A stretch of DNA of 64,000 bases from Blastocladiella emersonii ATCC 22665 (Eukaryota > Blastocladiomycota > Blastocladiomycetes > Blastocladiales > Blastocladiaceae). Shown piece by piece: positions 53,509 to 64,000 of the stretch; the stretch's first letter is position 1, and every line of letters starts with the position of its first letter. The notes beneath the pieces were generated by a model. The model saw nothing but the letters and a program-made list of their open reading frames with translations, searched no databases and was not told the DNA's origin. The stretch lies in NCBI GenBank assembly GCA_025594325.1, contig JANHCV010000004.1, positions 1,984,001-2,048,000 on the forward strand, read 5' to 3'. The position numbers and the translations under genes are program-made.

Positions 53509-55663
53509 ATGACGCGCCCTGCCTCGGCCACGGCCGCAAACGGCGCGCCTCCACCACCGCCACCACAACAACAACACCCACCAACAACGCTGCCGCCCGC
53601 CGATATGTGCGAAGTCGTTGTCGTGTACGAGGCGACCGCGGCTTCCGCACACGCGTTCGGCGCGGCGACGCGGTCCGCCGTGCTCGACTCGCTGGCGCAC
53701 CTGCTGTCAGCCCTGCGCACCGTGCCGCGCACTTCACCTCCGCGCGCGCGGCCCGTGCGGTGCGGCGCCGTCGTCTACGGCGCGAGCGCGCCGTTCGCGC
53801 CCGCCGTCGCCTTCGAGCCGCTGTCCGACGACCTCGACGGCCTGCTCGGCGCGCTGCGTTCGCTCGACCTGCGCGGCGGCACGCTGGCGCGCAACCCGAC
53901 GTACGACGCCGTCGCGACGGCCATGGACCTGTTCTCGCGCGACTACGACCTGCTGCCGATGCACGAGGGCGGGCCGAAACCCGTCGTCGACCGGCTCATG
54001 GTCGTGGTCTCGGCCTCGCCGCCCGCCCGTGGACCCGTCCGGTGCGGGTCGGGCATGGACGGCGTCCCGCCGACCGCGCTCGCCGAGGAGATCCGCCGCC
54101 AGCGCGTCGAGGTCGTCTCGCTGTTCGCCGCCCCCGCACCGCCCGCCGGGCCGACCGAGCTCGAAAAGTTTCTGCGCCAGACGAGTAACGCGCCCGCCAT
54201 GTACCGCTTCTTCCACCGCGGCGTACTCGCCACGACGGGTGGGACCCGGATCGCGCCCTGGACCGGTACGTTTGTTGCTTCGGGTCGGTGCCGTGCTCGA
54301 GCTGACCCTCGTTCGCGTCTCTAGACACGAAGCACGTCGTCCAGTCGTCCGCGCAGCTGCCCAACACCGCTGCCGCCGTGCCAAAGGTCCCGGCCCCCGC
54401 CGTTCCTCCGCCCACCATCACCTCGCCACGCCTCGGCGCCGTGCCGCCCGCACGACCGCCATCCTCCTCCTCCCACCAACCATCTGGCCCAACACCCATG
54501 GACGTGGACCCGCCCGCGCCGCCACCTCCACCACCACAGCAGCAGCCACAGCCGCCGCACCTGGTCCGCGGCACCCTGCCGCCGCCGCCCGTCCTCGTGC
54601 AGCAGCCCTCTCCGACGACGCTGCAGCCGGCCCCGCCACCACAAATACCGGCATCGTCCTCGCTCCCGCCCGCGTCGTCGCCCGCCGGCAGTCTGCCCCC
54701 GGGCACGCCGAACCTGCCGGGGCAGTCCCTGTTGCAGCACCACCTCGGTCAGCCGCAGCAGTACGGACTGGGCTCGCCGGGCATGTCGGCCGCCGCCGCG
54801 CGGCCCGTGTCGACCGCGAGCCCCGCTGCCGCGCCCGCACCAACGCTCAACGGGATGGGTCCTGCGCCGACGACCACCATGTACCCAATGTCCCCGCCGC
54901 TCCCGCCGCCGCCGCAGCTGATCGCGCCCGCCGCTACCTCGGCTCCCCCACCCTCCTCTTCCTCGGCGACCCCGACTCCACCCGCCGCCGGCGGCGGCAG
55001 CGCGCCTCCCCCGCCGTCGCCCGCAACCGCCGCCATGATCGCGCGCCTGCAGCGCAACCCGGCGACCGCGGTGCTGGCGCGGTTCCCCGAACTCTTCTCG
55101 CACCCGGAGTGGGACATGGTGGTCCTGCTCGCGGAGCGCGCGCCCGACGTCGCCGAGCTGCTCGCCAAGATCCCGACCAAGATCCCGCAGGTCCTCAACA
55201 ACCAGACCGCCATGGCCAAGCTGCGCGAGCGCGTGCGGAATATGCATCTGCAGCAGCAGGCCGCGGCCGCGGCAGCGGCACAGCAACAAGCGGCAGCGCG
55301 GGCGCAGGGGAGCGGCGCCGGAGGGAGTGTTCCGAACAGCAGCGCGTCGCCGATGCCGCCGCCGCCGCCCATGCTCGCGGTCTCGCAGCCACAGCCCGTG
55401 CTCTCGGCCATGCAGGCGACGCAGCAGCAGCTCCTGCAGAAGGCGCAGAACCCCGCGGGCACCGCGAACCCGGTTCTCCTCACCTCGCCCTACACGGCCG
55501 TCCAGCCGCCCAACGCCGAGATCCTGCGCGCGCTCAAGGACCAGGAGACGATGCGGCAGCAGCAGGTCCAGGCCCAGCAGCAGGCGCAGGCGCAGGCGCA
55601 GGCGCAGATGCAGGCCCAGCAGGCGCAGATCCAGCAGGCGCAGCAGGCCATGCTCCGCCAACA

Positions 55664-55698
<35 letters not shown>

Positions 55699-57386
55699 TG
55701 AACCCGCTCACGTCGCCGGGCCTGCCCAACGACGCGACCATGCTGTCGCCGCCCATGCAGCCGCAGCAGCTCCATCAGCACCAACAACAGCCGCCCGCCG
55801 CGACCTCGACGCCGAGCGACCCCGCGCTCGGCTCGTCGTCGCTGTCGTCCATCACCTCCGCGTCCTCAACCACCGCTGCCGCCGCCGCCGCCGCCGCTTT
55901 GGGCACCGACGTGATCTGGGTCGGCGACCTGTCATGGACTTTCTCGAACGCGGGCACCGAGAAGCAGGCGCTGCAGTGCCGCGTGCAGGCGCGGACGGTG
56001 CGCAAGGTCATGGAGTCGCGTGGCCTGACGCGGGACGCGTTCCTCGCCGCGGGGCCGTGGCCCGCCAAGCTCTCCCTGTCGGACGTGGTCTCGCTGCCCG
56101 ACGGCAAGGCGCAGTCGGAGCTCACGCAGCGCGCAAAGTACCTGTGCCTGATGCTGACGCCCGTGGTGCCCGAGGGTGCGAGTGGCAGCGACAACGCGGC
56201 GGCGGTGCTCGAGAACGCAAGCCGGTTTCAGCAGCTCATGGATAACCTCGAGTCGCGCAAGATGGTGCGGGGTCCGGGTTTCCTCTGAATTGCGTTCCGG
56301 ACTAACCTTACGCCGTGATTCTAGGGCGGCATCATGCGGTTCAGCCCGACGTCGACGTCAGGCCTCGTCATCTTCCCGCACGGCGACAAGCTCGTCGCCG
56401 CGTGCTTCGTGCAGGACCCGCTGCCCGCCGGCCGCCGCAAGCAGATGGAGGACCAGATCGGGGCCGCGCCGAGTACGGGGACCGATCCCAGCGCAACCGC
56501 CGCGGCTATGGTGACGCCGCCCATCGCCGGTTCCTCGTCGTCGTCGGGCCCGCCCGCGATCGCGCCCGCGGCTGCGCAACCGCCGGCGGTGGCGAACGGC
56601 GGCGGGACCAGCATGCCCGCGGCACAGACTTCGACCCAGCCGCGGCCGGCGATGCAGCAACCGCTCGCAGCCCCCGCCCCCGCGCCTGTGCTCCCGAACT
56701 CGGCCGCTGCCGCGATGCTCGCTGCCGCCGCCGGGACGCCGCAGCAGCAACAGCTTCTGATGCAGCAAGCCGCGGCGGCCGCAGCCGCGGGCAACCCGTC
56801 CGCGATCGCGACCATGGCGGCCGCACGCGAGATGCAGCTGCGCCGGGCCAAGGCGCAGACCGACGCCGAGATGCAGCAGCGCGCGGCGGCGGTCGCCCAG
56901 CAGCAGCAACAGCAGCAGTTCATCGACTCGGTCGCCCTCCAGCAACAACAGCAACAGTTCCAGCAGTTCCAGCAACAGCAACAGCAACAGCAACAGCTCC
57001 TCACCTTCCAGACGCAGCAGGCGGCGCAGGCGCAGGCGCGCCGCGCGCAGCAGGTCCAGCAGGCCCAGCAAGCCATGACGATGCAGGCCGCGCAGGCGGC
57101 CCAGGCGCAGCAGCACCTCGCCGCGCTGCGCGCGCAGAACCCGGCTGCGTTCGCGGCGACCGTCAACGCGATGAACGCGGCGGCGGCGGCGCGGCAGATT
57201 CCCCCGGGCGCGACGGGGGTCCCGCAGCAGCAGCAGCAGCAGATGTTGACCCCGCAGCAACAACAGCAGCAGCAGCAGCAGCAGTTCCAGCTCCTGCAGG
57301 CGGCCGCAGCGAACGGGAACCAGGCGGCCGCCGCGGCGGTGGCTGCTGCGGCCGCGGCCATGGCGGCGGGGCGGCGTATGGGATGA
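53509..57386 (+). CDS. MED25: Mediator subunit 25-like protein (vWA and ACID/PTOV domains)
   Basis: A transcriptional co-activator that links activators to the Mediator complex in the nucleus. Exons 53509-54265, 54325-56264 and 56325-57386 give 1,252 residues. A Med25-type vWA domain (about residues 30-250) starts CEVVVVYEATAASAHAF and includes GGTLARNPTYDAVATAMDLF and EKFLRQTSNAPAMYRFFHRG. A long Pro/Gln-rich region with a 13-residue poly-Gln follows. An ACID/PTOV fold (about 780-935) has VIWVGDLSWTF...RTVRKVMESRG...WPAKLSLSDVVSLP...GLVIFPHGDKLVAACFV; its end is completed by exon 3. The tail is again Gln/Ala-rich. Both domains in this order identify MED25, known mainly from animals and plants. 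Confidence 0.9.
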
Positions 57387-57559
57387 CAGTTGCTCGCAAT
57401 ACACTTGGTTTCGCGCTCTCACTGCACATCGCGTAGCAGCGGGTGGGCAGATGATAATATAGTTCCAAAAAATGTGTTCCCCTCCTTCCTCCTTCCTCCC
57501 TCCTCCTCGCACCCCGCCGCCGCCGCCGCGGTCGCGGCCACCGACCTCCGACCGCCGTG

Positions 57560-59147
57560 TCAGCTGTGCGCCACGTCCTTGGACTTGACCAGGTCGACAA
57601 GATCGTCGAGCACCTTCTGCTGGGTCTGGTAGTACTCGACGTTGTGCTCGAGCGCGGCCGCCAGCATGAAGTAGTGCGCCGTGAGCGCCTTGGTGCGCGC
57701 CGGCATGTTGGGCGAGTAGTAGTTGTCGATCCCCCACTCGTTGCGGAACAGGTCGTGCAGCTGCTGCATGTCGGGCGAGGTACCCGCGCCGCCGGGACCC
57801 GCGCCGCCGGAGTTGGCGAGCCGGTCCGTTGACGTGTCGGGAGCGGGTGTACCACCGCTTCGTGTCGCGGTGCCGCCGTTGGGTGCGGTCGGGTCGTACA
57901 CGGTCGCCACGCCGCCCGTCGTCGGCCGCAGCTGCGACTGGCCCCCGGCCCGCCGTCGCTTGGTCCCCGACGCCGCGATCTGCAGCTGCTCGAGGTTGCT
58001 GACGATGACGGCGACGAACAGGCTATACACGGGACGCTAGGTGAGCGGACGGCGGCCCGTAGGGACGGCTGCGGGACGTACTTGAGCAGCACAAACGCCT
58101 CGAGCACGACGAACAGGAACAGAAAGATGAACAGGTCGGGCGCGCGGGCGCTGTTGTCGTAGTAGATGGTGGTCCAGTCGTCGAGCGTGAGGACCGCGAA
58201 CAGGCGGAAGAAGGTGGTGCCGAGGGTCCCGAACCGCGCCACGTCGATGGTGCCGTACATAGACCGCGCGATGACGGCGAAGATGTCTACACAACGTCGT
58301 CGCGGTTAGCGGCGGTACGACGTACGCGGGGAACGCAGCGTACACAGCACGAGCGCGGCGAGCGAGACGATCGACGACATGGCGGGGATCGACTGCAGGA
58401 GCGTCTGCACGAGGACCTGCAGGCTGCGCAGGAACGAGATGGCGCGCAGCGCTCGCAGCGACCGCACGGCGCGGAACGCACGGAACACGCGGAACAGGCG
58501 GATGACCTTGGGGTTGAAGTTGATGGTGGCGCCGAGCACGTACGGTAGCGCGAAGGAGATGACCGAGGTGAAAACGATGGTGATGTCAAAGTTGTTCCAG
58601 CCGGACTTGAAGAAGGCGAGGCGAAAGACGTAGAGCTTGAGCCCCGTCTCCATGAGGTAGATGCCGAGAAAGATCTGGTCGAGCATCGAGAGGTACCAGC
58701 CTGTTGACGAAACGCGCGGACGTGAGCATGGATTGAGACGGCGAGCGCGCACCACGTACCATAGTTGGCGTTCAGCGTAGGCGTGGTCTGAATCGCGAGC
58801 AGCGCCGTGTTGAGGACGATGACGAAGAGGATGGCGCTGCTGAAGAAGCCGTGCGACACGATAAAGTAGGTGTGACGGCGGAGCCACGAGGCCGAGGCGA
58901 TCTCGATGAGGACCGACTCCTGGCCGCTGCCGGACATGCTCGAGGGGCTGGAGGAGCCCATGCGCGAGCGCGACACGCCGCTGACCATGGACGTGCTGGT
59001 TGGGAAGTCGTCGTCGTTGACGCTCGAGAACTGGCTGTCCGAGGCAAAACTGCTGGTGGCGCGGCCGGCGCCGCCGTTGAGCGTGCCGCTGCCGCCGTGC
59101 TGGCTGGAGTCCCACGCCGACGAGCCCGAGTACGAGTTGCCGGACAT
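57560..59147 (-). CDS. CatSper-like voltage-gated cation channel subunit
   Basis: A single six-helix channel domain of 470 residues. Exons are 59147-58760, 58700-58344, 58286-58082 and 58022-57560. An in-frame stop just upstream fixes the start. The Ser-rich N-terminus precedes S1 (FFSSAILFVIVLNTALLAI). S4 carries Arg every third residue (RLFRVFRAFRAVRSLRALR). The pore loop reads RLFAVLTLDDWTTIY; the T-x-D-x-W filter matches CatSper Ca channels and differs from Nav, Cav and K channels. S6 ends LLNLFVAVIVSNLEQLQ after splicing. The C-terminus is polar, with a helical segment that may pair with other subunits. CatSper needs four different subunits in animals, so partners should be elsewhere. 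It likely controls flagellar Ca entry in zoospores. Confidence 0.85.
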
Positions 59148-60191
59148 GAAGGACCCGCCGTCCGCGCTGGTGCCCGGGCTGAACTCTGCAGCGCTGGCCG
59201 GTCGGTCTCGGTTGCGATGGCGCTAGGGGATCGGAGGGGGCAGTGAGTCGCTGCGTGTGCGTCATGGGCGGCGCGGAGCGCGGGTGCGGGCGTACGTCGG
59301 ACCCACGTCGTTGCATGCTCGGCTCCGAAGAGCGAGCGCGGTGCGGAACGGATCAGCGAGCGGTCCAGCGGCAGTCGATGGCGAGGAGGACGAGGGCGGA
59401 AGGCAGCAGCCCCGCGGGCAAACGTCGTGGATGTGCAGTCGTCTCCTCCGCCGGGCGAGGGCGAGTGGGCGGTGCGACGAGTCGTGTTCGAGTCGGAAGA
59501 GTGCTCTGCGCCGAGGGTGCCGGGCGGGACACGAGGACGGGGGATCGGCGGCAGGCACGGGTTGGGACAGGGGCCTTGGTTGGCGGGGCGCTGTCATGAA
59601 TGGCGGCGGGGCGAGCAGCAGCAGCAGCGGTGCGGCATGGGGCGGCGGCGGCGGCGGCAGCGGTGCGTGGTGCCTCGGGCGTGTGTGTGCGGAAGAGCAA
59701 AAGTTGGCCGCGTCCGACTTGAGGAGGAGGTGCAGCGCCCGAACGAGACGGGCGGGCGGGCGATCGAGGCAGGTCACTCACGCGGTGCGGCTCGGATGCG
59801 GTTCCATGGCACTCGTATGGTGCGGGCAGCCAGTGCGTGCGTGCGTGCGGGTCGCAAGGTTGAGGGCGAGGCCTGCATCGCGGCGGCGGCGGTCGGGCGG
59901 CACGTGGAGCGAGGGGCGCGGGCGCGAGACGCGTCGCGACGCGTCGTTGTGGCGCATCAAGTGAGGTCACGCCAGCGCGGCGCTCCCCATCGGCTAAACT
60001 AGGGAATGCGCGGCCCGATCGCCGTCGGGTTGGGGATTGGCAGGGATGCGTGCGCCACACCCAGAGACGCGCGCTAAGCTGCCGACTGCAGACGGGCCCA
60101 CCGTGGCCACCGCTCAGCGGCACGGCCCCGGATTCGATTGCTTCTCCCTCGCCTCGCGTTCGCGCTCTCCGACTTCATCAGACCCGCCACC
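59148..60191. other. Divergent promoter region, channel / carbonic anhydrase
   Basis: About 1.04 kb, GC-rich, with GCGCGAGACGCGTCGCGACGCG near 59922-59943 and GGC-rich triplet runs near 59640. Several long open frames on both strands overlap one another and look like composition artefacts. No gene is called. Confidence 0.4.
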
Positions 60192-62003
60192 ATGCGCTCC
60201 AATGTGTCGCAGCTCGCGCTCCGCGTCGCCCAGCACCCGACCCGCGTTCGCTCGCTCGCGGCGACGGCCACCGGAACCCCGCTCGCGTCGGCGGCGGCCC
60301 GCTTGTACTCGTCGAAACGCAAGGGTACGGCTTGGCACGGATCGTCGGCTTTCACGCGCGCGCGATAAGACGCATCTCCGGCCGCGGCTGTTCGTTGGGG
60401 CAGGTCGCGCGGTTGGGAGACGGTTTCGTCTCCCGGCAGCGACGCGGACTCCCCCAAGCCCGCCGCGCTGTTCGGCCACGGCCGCGATGGTCAACATCGT
60501 GCGCACGCGTCGCACCATCGGCCGCGGACAGCACAAGAGCGGCGCGTCCCCGCCGCGCAGCCCGATCCGCTTTGCTCGCTCCCGCTCTCACTCACGGTCC
60601 CCTACTTGCCGGATCATCATAGACTACCCCGAGCCGGGCTCGCAGTTCACCGACGACAACAAGAAGAAGCACCCCAAGATGTCATCGAACACCACGTCGC
60701 CCAACTCGCCCAACCCGTCGGCCCTGCACAAGTCGACGTCCGCGTCGTCGGTCGACTCGGTGACGCAGCTGCAACACCCGCACCACCAGCACGGCGCGTC
60801 GTGCGGGTGCGGCGACGCGGTCTCTGCCGTCGCGTCGGCCGTGGCCAAGGGCGCGTACCCGGTCCCGCGCGCCCCGCGGCCGAGCGAGCAGACCCCGACG
60901 CGCGACGTCAACGAGCTGCTGCACCTCAACAACGGCCACTCGCTCGCCCCCGTGCCGCCCGGCGGCGCCCACGACGGCGGCCTCAGCAACGGCGGCAGTC
61001 TCGCGTCGCTCAACTCGACGGGTGGGAACAGCACCCATAGTGCCAGCAACAACGAGTCGGTCGTCGACGACACGATCCAGTCGATGCGCGGCACCGCGTC
61101 GGCGCCGCGGCCCATCGCCACGGGCGCGCGTCCCGGGTCCGGGCTCGCGCGCAACGGGTCGATCCAGCGCGGCGACCCGACGAGCCGCATCCGCGAGTCG
61201 GAGCACGAGGGCGGGTCGAGCGCCGAGCTCGGCGCGAGCCCCGTGCCCGGCCGCCTCATGCAGCACATCCCGACCACCTTCTCCAACCTCAACAACCTGC
61301 TCGAGGCCAACAAGACGTGGGCCAGCTCGGTGCAGCGCAAGCGGCCCAACTTCTTCAAGGAGCTGTCGGACCAGCAGTCGCCGCAGATCCTGTGGGTCGG
61401 GTGCTCGGACTCGCGCGTCCCCGCCAACCAGATCATCAACCTGCAGCCCGGCGAGGTGTTTGTGCACCGCAACATCGCCAACGTCGTCCAGCACACGGAC
61501 CTCAACTGCCTCTCGGTCATCCAGTACGCCGTTGACGTGCTGCGCGTCAAGCACATCATCGTCGTCGGCCATTACGGGTGCGGCGGTGTCGTCGCGTCCA
61601 TGACCAGCCGCCAGTACGGCCTCATCGACAACTGGCTGCGCGCCATCAAGGACGTGTACAAGGCCAACGAGGAGAAGATCGAGGCCCTGCCCGACCAGAA
61701 GGCCCGCGTCGACCTCATGTGCGAGCTGAGTACGTTTCCCGCTCTCTTCACTTCCTCCCCACGGCACTCCCACTCACTCACTCCTTTGAACACTGTGTAG
61801 ACGTGGCCCAGAGCGTCCGCAACGTGTGCGCCACGACCATTGTGCAGAACGCGTGGCAGCGCAAGCAGGAGCTGTCGGTCCACGGCTGGTGCTACCGACT
61901 CGAGGACGGCATCATCCGGGACCTCGACCTGTGCGTCAGCGGGCCGTCGCAGATCTCCCGCATCTACGACACCGTCGGCGAGAAGCGCGCCGCCAAGGAG
62001 TAG
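60192..62003 (+). CDS. NCE103: Beta-carbonic anhydrase, probably mitochondrial
   Basis: Zinc enzyme interconverting CO2 and bicarbonate. Model: exons 60192-60324, 60623-61729 and 61801-62003, 480 residues, in frame. Exon 1 encodes a Ser/Arg/Ala-rich leader without acids (MRSNVSQLALRVAQHPTRVR...ARLYSSKRK), typical of mitochondrial import. A long variable, Ser/Asn-rich region follows. The catalytic domain starts near NLLEANKTWASSVQ. Zn ligands are Cys in CSDSRVP and His/Cys in HYGCGGV; PGEVFVHRNIANVV and the C-terminal VHGWCYRLEDGIIRDL are conserved. The first intron is 298 nt, long for this window, and may hide an extra exon (60435-60490 looks coding in one frame). Met at 60680 could start a shorter cytosolic form. 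Confidence 0.9.
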
Positions 62004-62473
62004 ACAGTGTGGGCGGGCGGTCGTGGCTCGTGGTGAGCTGTTTTGTACCCGTTTTTCTTCCCTCTTCTTGACATGTTTGCGTTAGTTTGCTGCGATAGCT
62101 ATGCTTGGTCACTGAGCCCGTTGCGCATGGGAGGCTGTTCGGGCCAGGGTCGGCGGTCTGGTCGGCGGTCGGGCGTGTGCATCGCGTCGCGTTTCACTCG
62201 CCCGCGTCGGCGCAGGTGCCGGCGCTTCTCACCTCACATCGCCGGCGGCATGATGGCGGTACTTCACAACCTACGCGAGAGTCACTCATGCACCCGTTCT
62301 CGCAATTTGTGCACGGTAGAACGCGTTGCGCCACAGCGTGAGCCGGCAGCGGTGAGCCAACAAAACCGCGGTCGCTGCCAAGCGCGGCGGTCTCACTGCG
62401 CGAATGTGAAGCTCATGGACTCGAATCTGACGATGTAATCAAATGACCCCTGCAACGTGCTCCCATCGACCAG
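62004..62473. other. Intergenic region before the F-box gene
   Basis: About 470 bp between the carbonic anhydrase stop and the F-box frame. No gene-like content is seen. ATGACCCCTGCAACGTGCTC near 62445 resembles sequence upstream of the F-box fragment at 43565. Confidence 0.35.
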
Positions 62474-62869
62474 CTTAACCTGTCGGGCGAGCGTGCGGTG
62501 CCGCCGCCGCCGCCGCCATCGTCCCCGTTGCCTCCCGCGCAGGCCGGACGCCCGCTTCAACTGTTGGACCTCCCACAGGACATTCTCGCGAACATTCTTC
62601 ACGCTGTCCTCGAGTATGCGGGTCCACAGGGTTTCTTTGACACCGCACGCGCCCACTCCTCGCTCTTTCGTTTGACAACGTGTGATCCCGCCGTGTCCCT
62701 GCCGCGAGTCCACTTGGTCATCTCGCCTCCGTACATCGAGTGTGATCTCATGAAAGTTGGAATAAAGTTGTTCCCGGTGCCCCTCCACTTTGTTTGCTCG
62801 CGTCTCATTACGCTCGCCACGTCGCCATACATGCCGTGTCCGCTGGTCCATCTCACCGCTCAGCCCTGA
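62474..62869 (+). CDS. F-box protein, N-terminus unresolved
   Basis: An open frame with Pro-rich start, then an F-box core LQLLDLPQDILANILHAVLE, which would bind Skp1 in an SCF ubiquitin ligase. A further part, FRLTTCDPAVSLPRVHLVIS, follows, and the frame stops at 62869. No ATG lies in frame between an upstream TGA (near 62446) and the F-box, so either an upstream exon splices in at a CAG near 62472, or the gene is damaged. Only about 125 residues are visible, short for an F-box protein with a substrate-binding part. A truncated relative lies at 43390-43565. Confidence 0.5.
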   Translation, partial: LNLSGERAVPPPPPPSSPLPPAQAGRPLQLLDLPQDILANILHAVLEYAGPQGFFDTARAHSSLFRLTTCDPAVSLPRVHLVISPPYIECDLMKVGIKLFPVPLHFVCSRLITLATSPYMPCPLVHLTAQP

Positions 62870-63122
62870 GGTTAGACCACCATAACAACAAAAACGGATC
62901 GCGAGCTCGATTATAGGAGAATGAGGGAGACAGTTGGGCAGGAGAAAGCAAGAAGAAAGGGACGGTAAAGGGCCACACTAACCCAGCGACAGCGAATTCC
63001 GATCGCTCACGTCCGCGGTCGCCGTTTGAGACGACTGAGAAGCGGGCGGCAAGTCACCGGTCGCGGTCGGATGCGGATGACCGTGTCCGCGTCGCTCAAC
63101 AACTGTGCGTCGTGTGGTTCGG
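62870..63122. other. Convergent gap
   Basis: A 253-bp stretch between converging frames, less GC-rich, with no feature seen. Confidence 0.35.
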
Positions 63123-64000
63123 TTACTTTGGGAGCAGGTCGACCATCAGCCGAAAGTATCGTTTGCCATCCACAAGCGGCGGCGGAACCGACTTGTCAAT
63201 GATCAAGTCCAGCCCCTGAAGCAAATCTGGAGAGCCCTTACTGATGAGCATCCTTTCCCAAGGCGTGCCGTCCGACATGGAAGCCCAAGTATGCATCGAA
63301 TCGACGATAGAGCAAACCGCCTCGCTGTGACCAAGTGGGCGCACTTCGTAGCTGTACAATCTGGAGAGAAAGCAAGCGCACTCGCGAGGATCGATGTAAG
63401 GGCTCGGTTCGTTGCGATTGATACGGTTGCTACACGATCTTGTCGCGTTAGCGGAACTCGTTCACGTGGGATTCAAGTATTCCATGGAAACGTACTGGGT
63501 CAGTGCAAGGACAACGTTACCATCCATGTCCTTTGCCTCCTCAGGCGAGAGGATGAACTTCCACCAGGATCCAGCAACAAAATGAGGGCCACTCGTGTAC
63601 GTGCGGGTCATGAAAGGGTCGTCCGTGACGTCAAACTGGATGTGGACTCGAAAAAATGGAGGATTGTTTGCGCGGATGACGCTTTGAAGCGCAGCAAACG
63701 GGTTCGATTTGCAAAGCTCATCGCCGCCTGCGTCGTTTGCGTCGTCCATCGAATCACAGTCAGAATTGCGCGCTTCAGGCAGACACCATCCAGCTGGAAG
63801 CATTGCATCGTCAAACTCCAAGCGCGTGATAGCGTGTTGGAGCGCGGACTTGTCGTAAGCAGCCGATTGATGATGACGCCAAGAATCGGGTCCCTGGCCG
63901 CGAGCGGCGATCGAAGGGTACGGCGCAGATCGTCCTCGGGCATGGCGTGAAAATGCACAAGCTGTGCAATTGGCTTGGAGCCCACGTTGAGCTCGCAAAG
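63123..64000 (-). CDS. Unrecognised protein, 3' part, open at the right edge
   Basis: Two exons fit the local splice rules. One ends LSPEEAKDMDGNVVLALT near 63497, and after a GTACG...TAG intron (about 63497-63433) the next encodes NRINRNEPSPYIDPRECACF and stops at 63123 (LMVDLLPK). The first contains DVTDDPFMTRTYTSGPHFVAGSWWKFIL, faintly like the end of a MATH domain, but I do not assign it. Upstream, a second coding-like frame (KPIAQLVHFHAMPEDDLRRT, 63985 to about 63850) is out of phase with this one and no splice joins them, so the gene may be broken or its intron missed. The 5' end is beyond the window. Confidence 0.45.

Noticed and set aside
59257-59964. Plus-strand 235-codon frame between the channel and carbonic anhydrase genes
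   Set aside because: Arg/Gly/Ser-rich, overlapped by equally long frames in other phases, with no motif or splice support.

Overview
The window is nuclear DNA from a GC-rich, intron-bearing fungus. Three genes point to a flagellated (zoosporic) fungus: an EFHC1/Rib72-type protein with three DM10 domains, a BBOF1-type basal-body coiled coil, and a CatSper-like voltage-gated channel. Together with a TmcB-like PAS/membrane protein, rhodopsin-like GPCRs and the base composition, this suggests Blastocladiomycota (Allomyces, Catenaria or Blastocladiella relatives). That placement is inference and no species is claimed. Introns are short (mostly 57-95 nt); almost all start GTACG and end TAG. I used them to join exons, and nearly every joined model keeps an exact reading frame.

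Layout. 1-703: 5' part of an acetyl-CoA transporter (-). 989-8474: tandem cluster of related seven-helix receptors (-). The first is intact, the second has a one-base frame break, and the third region is a decayed chimera split by a 1.6-kb DNA transposon with 152-bp inverted termini and a TA target duplication. 8866-13209: 5-oxoprolinase/hydantoinase (+). 13210-15400: rearranged DNA with an inverted partial copy of that gene. 15446-16177: unrecognised gene (-). 16473-17618: farnesyl diphosphate synthase (+). 17896-19965: BBOF1-like (+). 20249-23429: 6-phosphofructokinase with an N-terminal glyoxalase-like domain (+). 23840-30801: 2,151-residue TmcB-like PAS protein (-).

31300-36120 is a second rearranged zone. 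It holds an inverted copy of the 3' third of the phosphofructokinase gene, interrupted by a 3.2-kb element with a decayed PIF1-like helicase, a 366-bp inverted repeat and 42-bp flanking duplications, followed by direct repeats and a perfect 15 x 7-bp array. Then come a metacaspase (36513-37736, +), EFHC1-like (37861-39903, -), a mitochondrial carrier (40444-41561, +), a small unknown gene (42067-42722, +), a truncated first exon and an F-box fragment, a 2,817-residue Sec7-domain protein (43814-52399, -), a MED25-like Mediator subunit with vWA and ACID domains (53509-57386, +), a CatSper-like channel (57560-59147, -), beta-carbonic anhydrase (60192-62003, +), an F-box gene (about 62474-62869, +) and an unrecognised gene running to the right edge (-).

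No operon-like organisation is expected or seen. The themes are sensing and motility (GPCRs, PAS protein, Ca channel, axonemal proteins) and core metabolism (glycolysis, isoprenoids, glutathione cycle, CO2 hydration). A recurring intergenic motif, GTGCGAGACRCG, lies upstream of several genes. No rRNA, tRNA or CRISPR was found.
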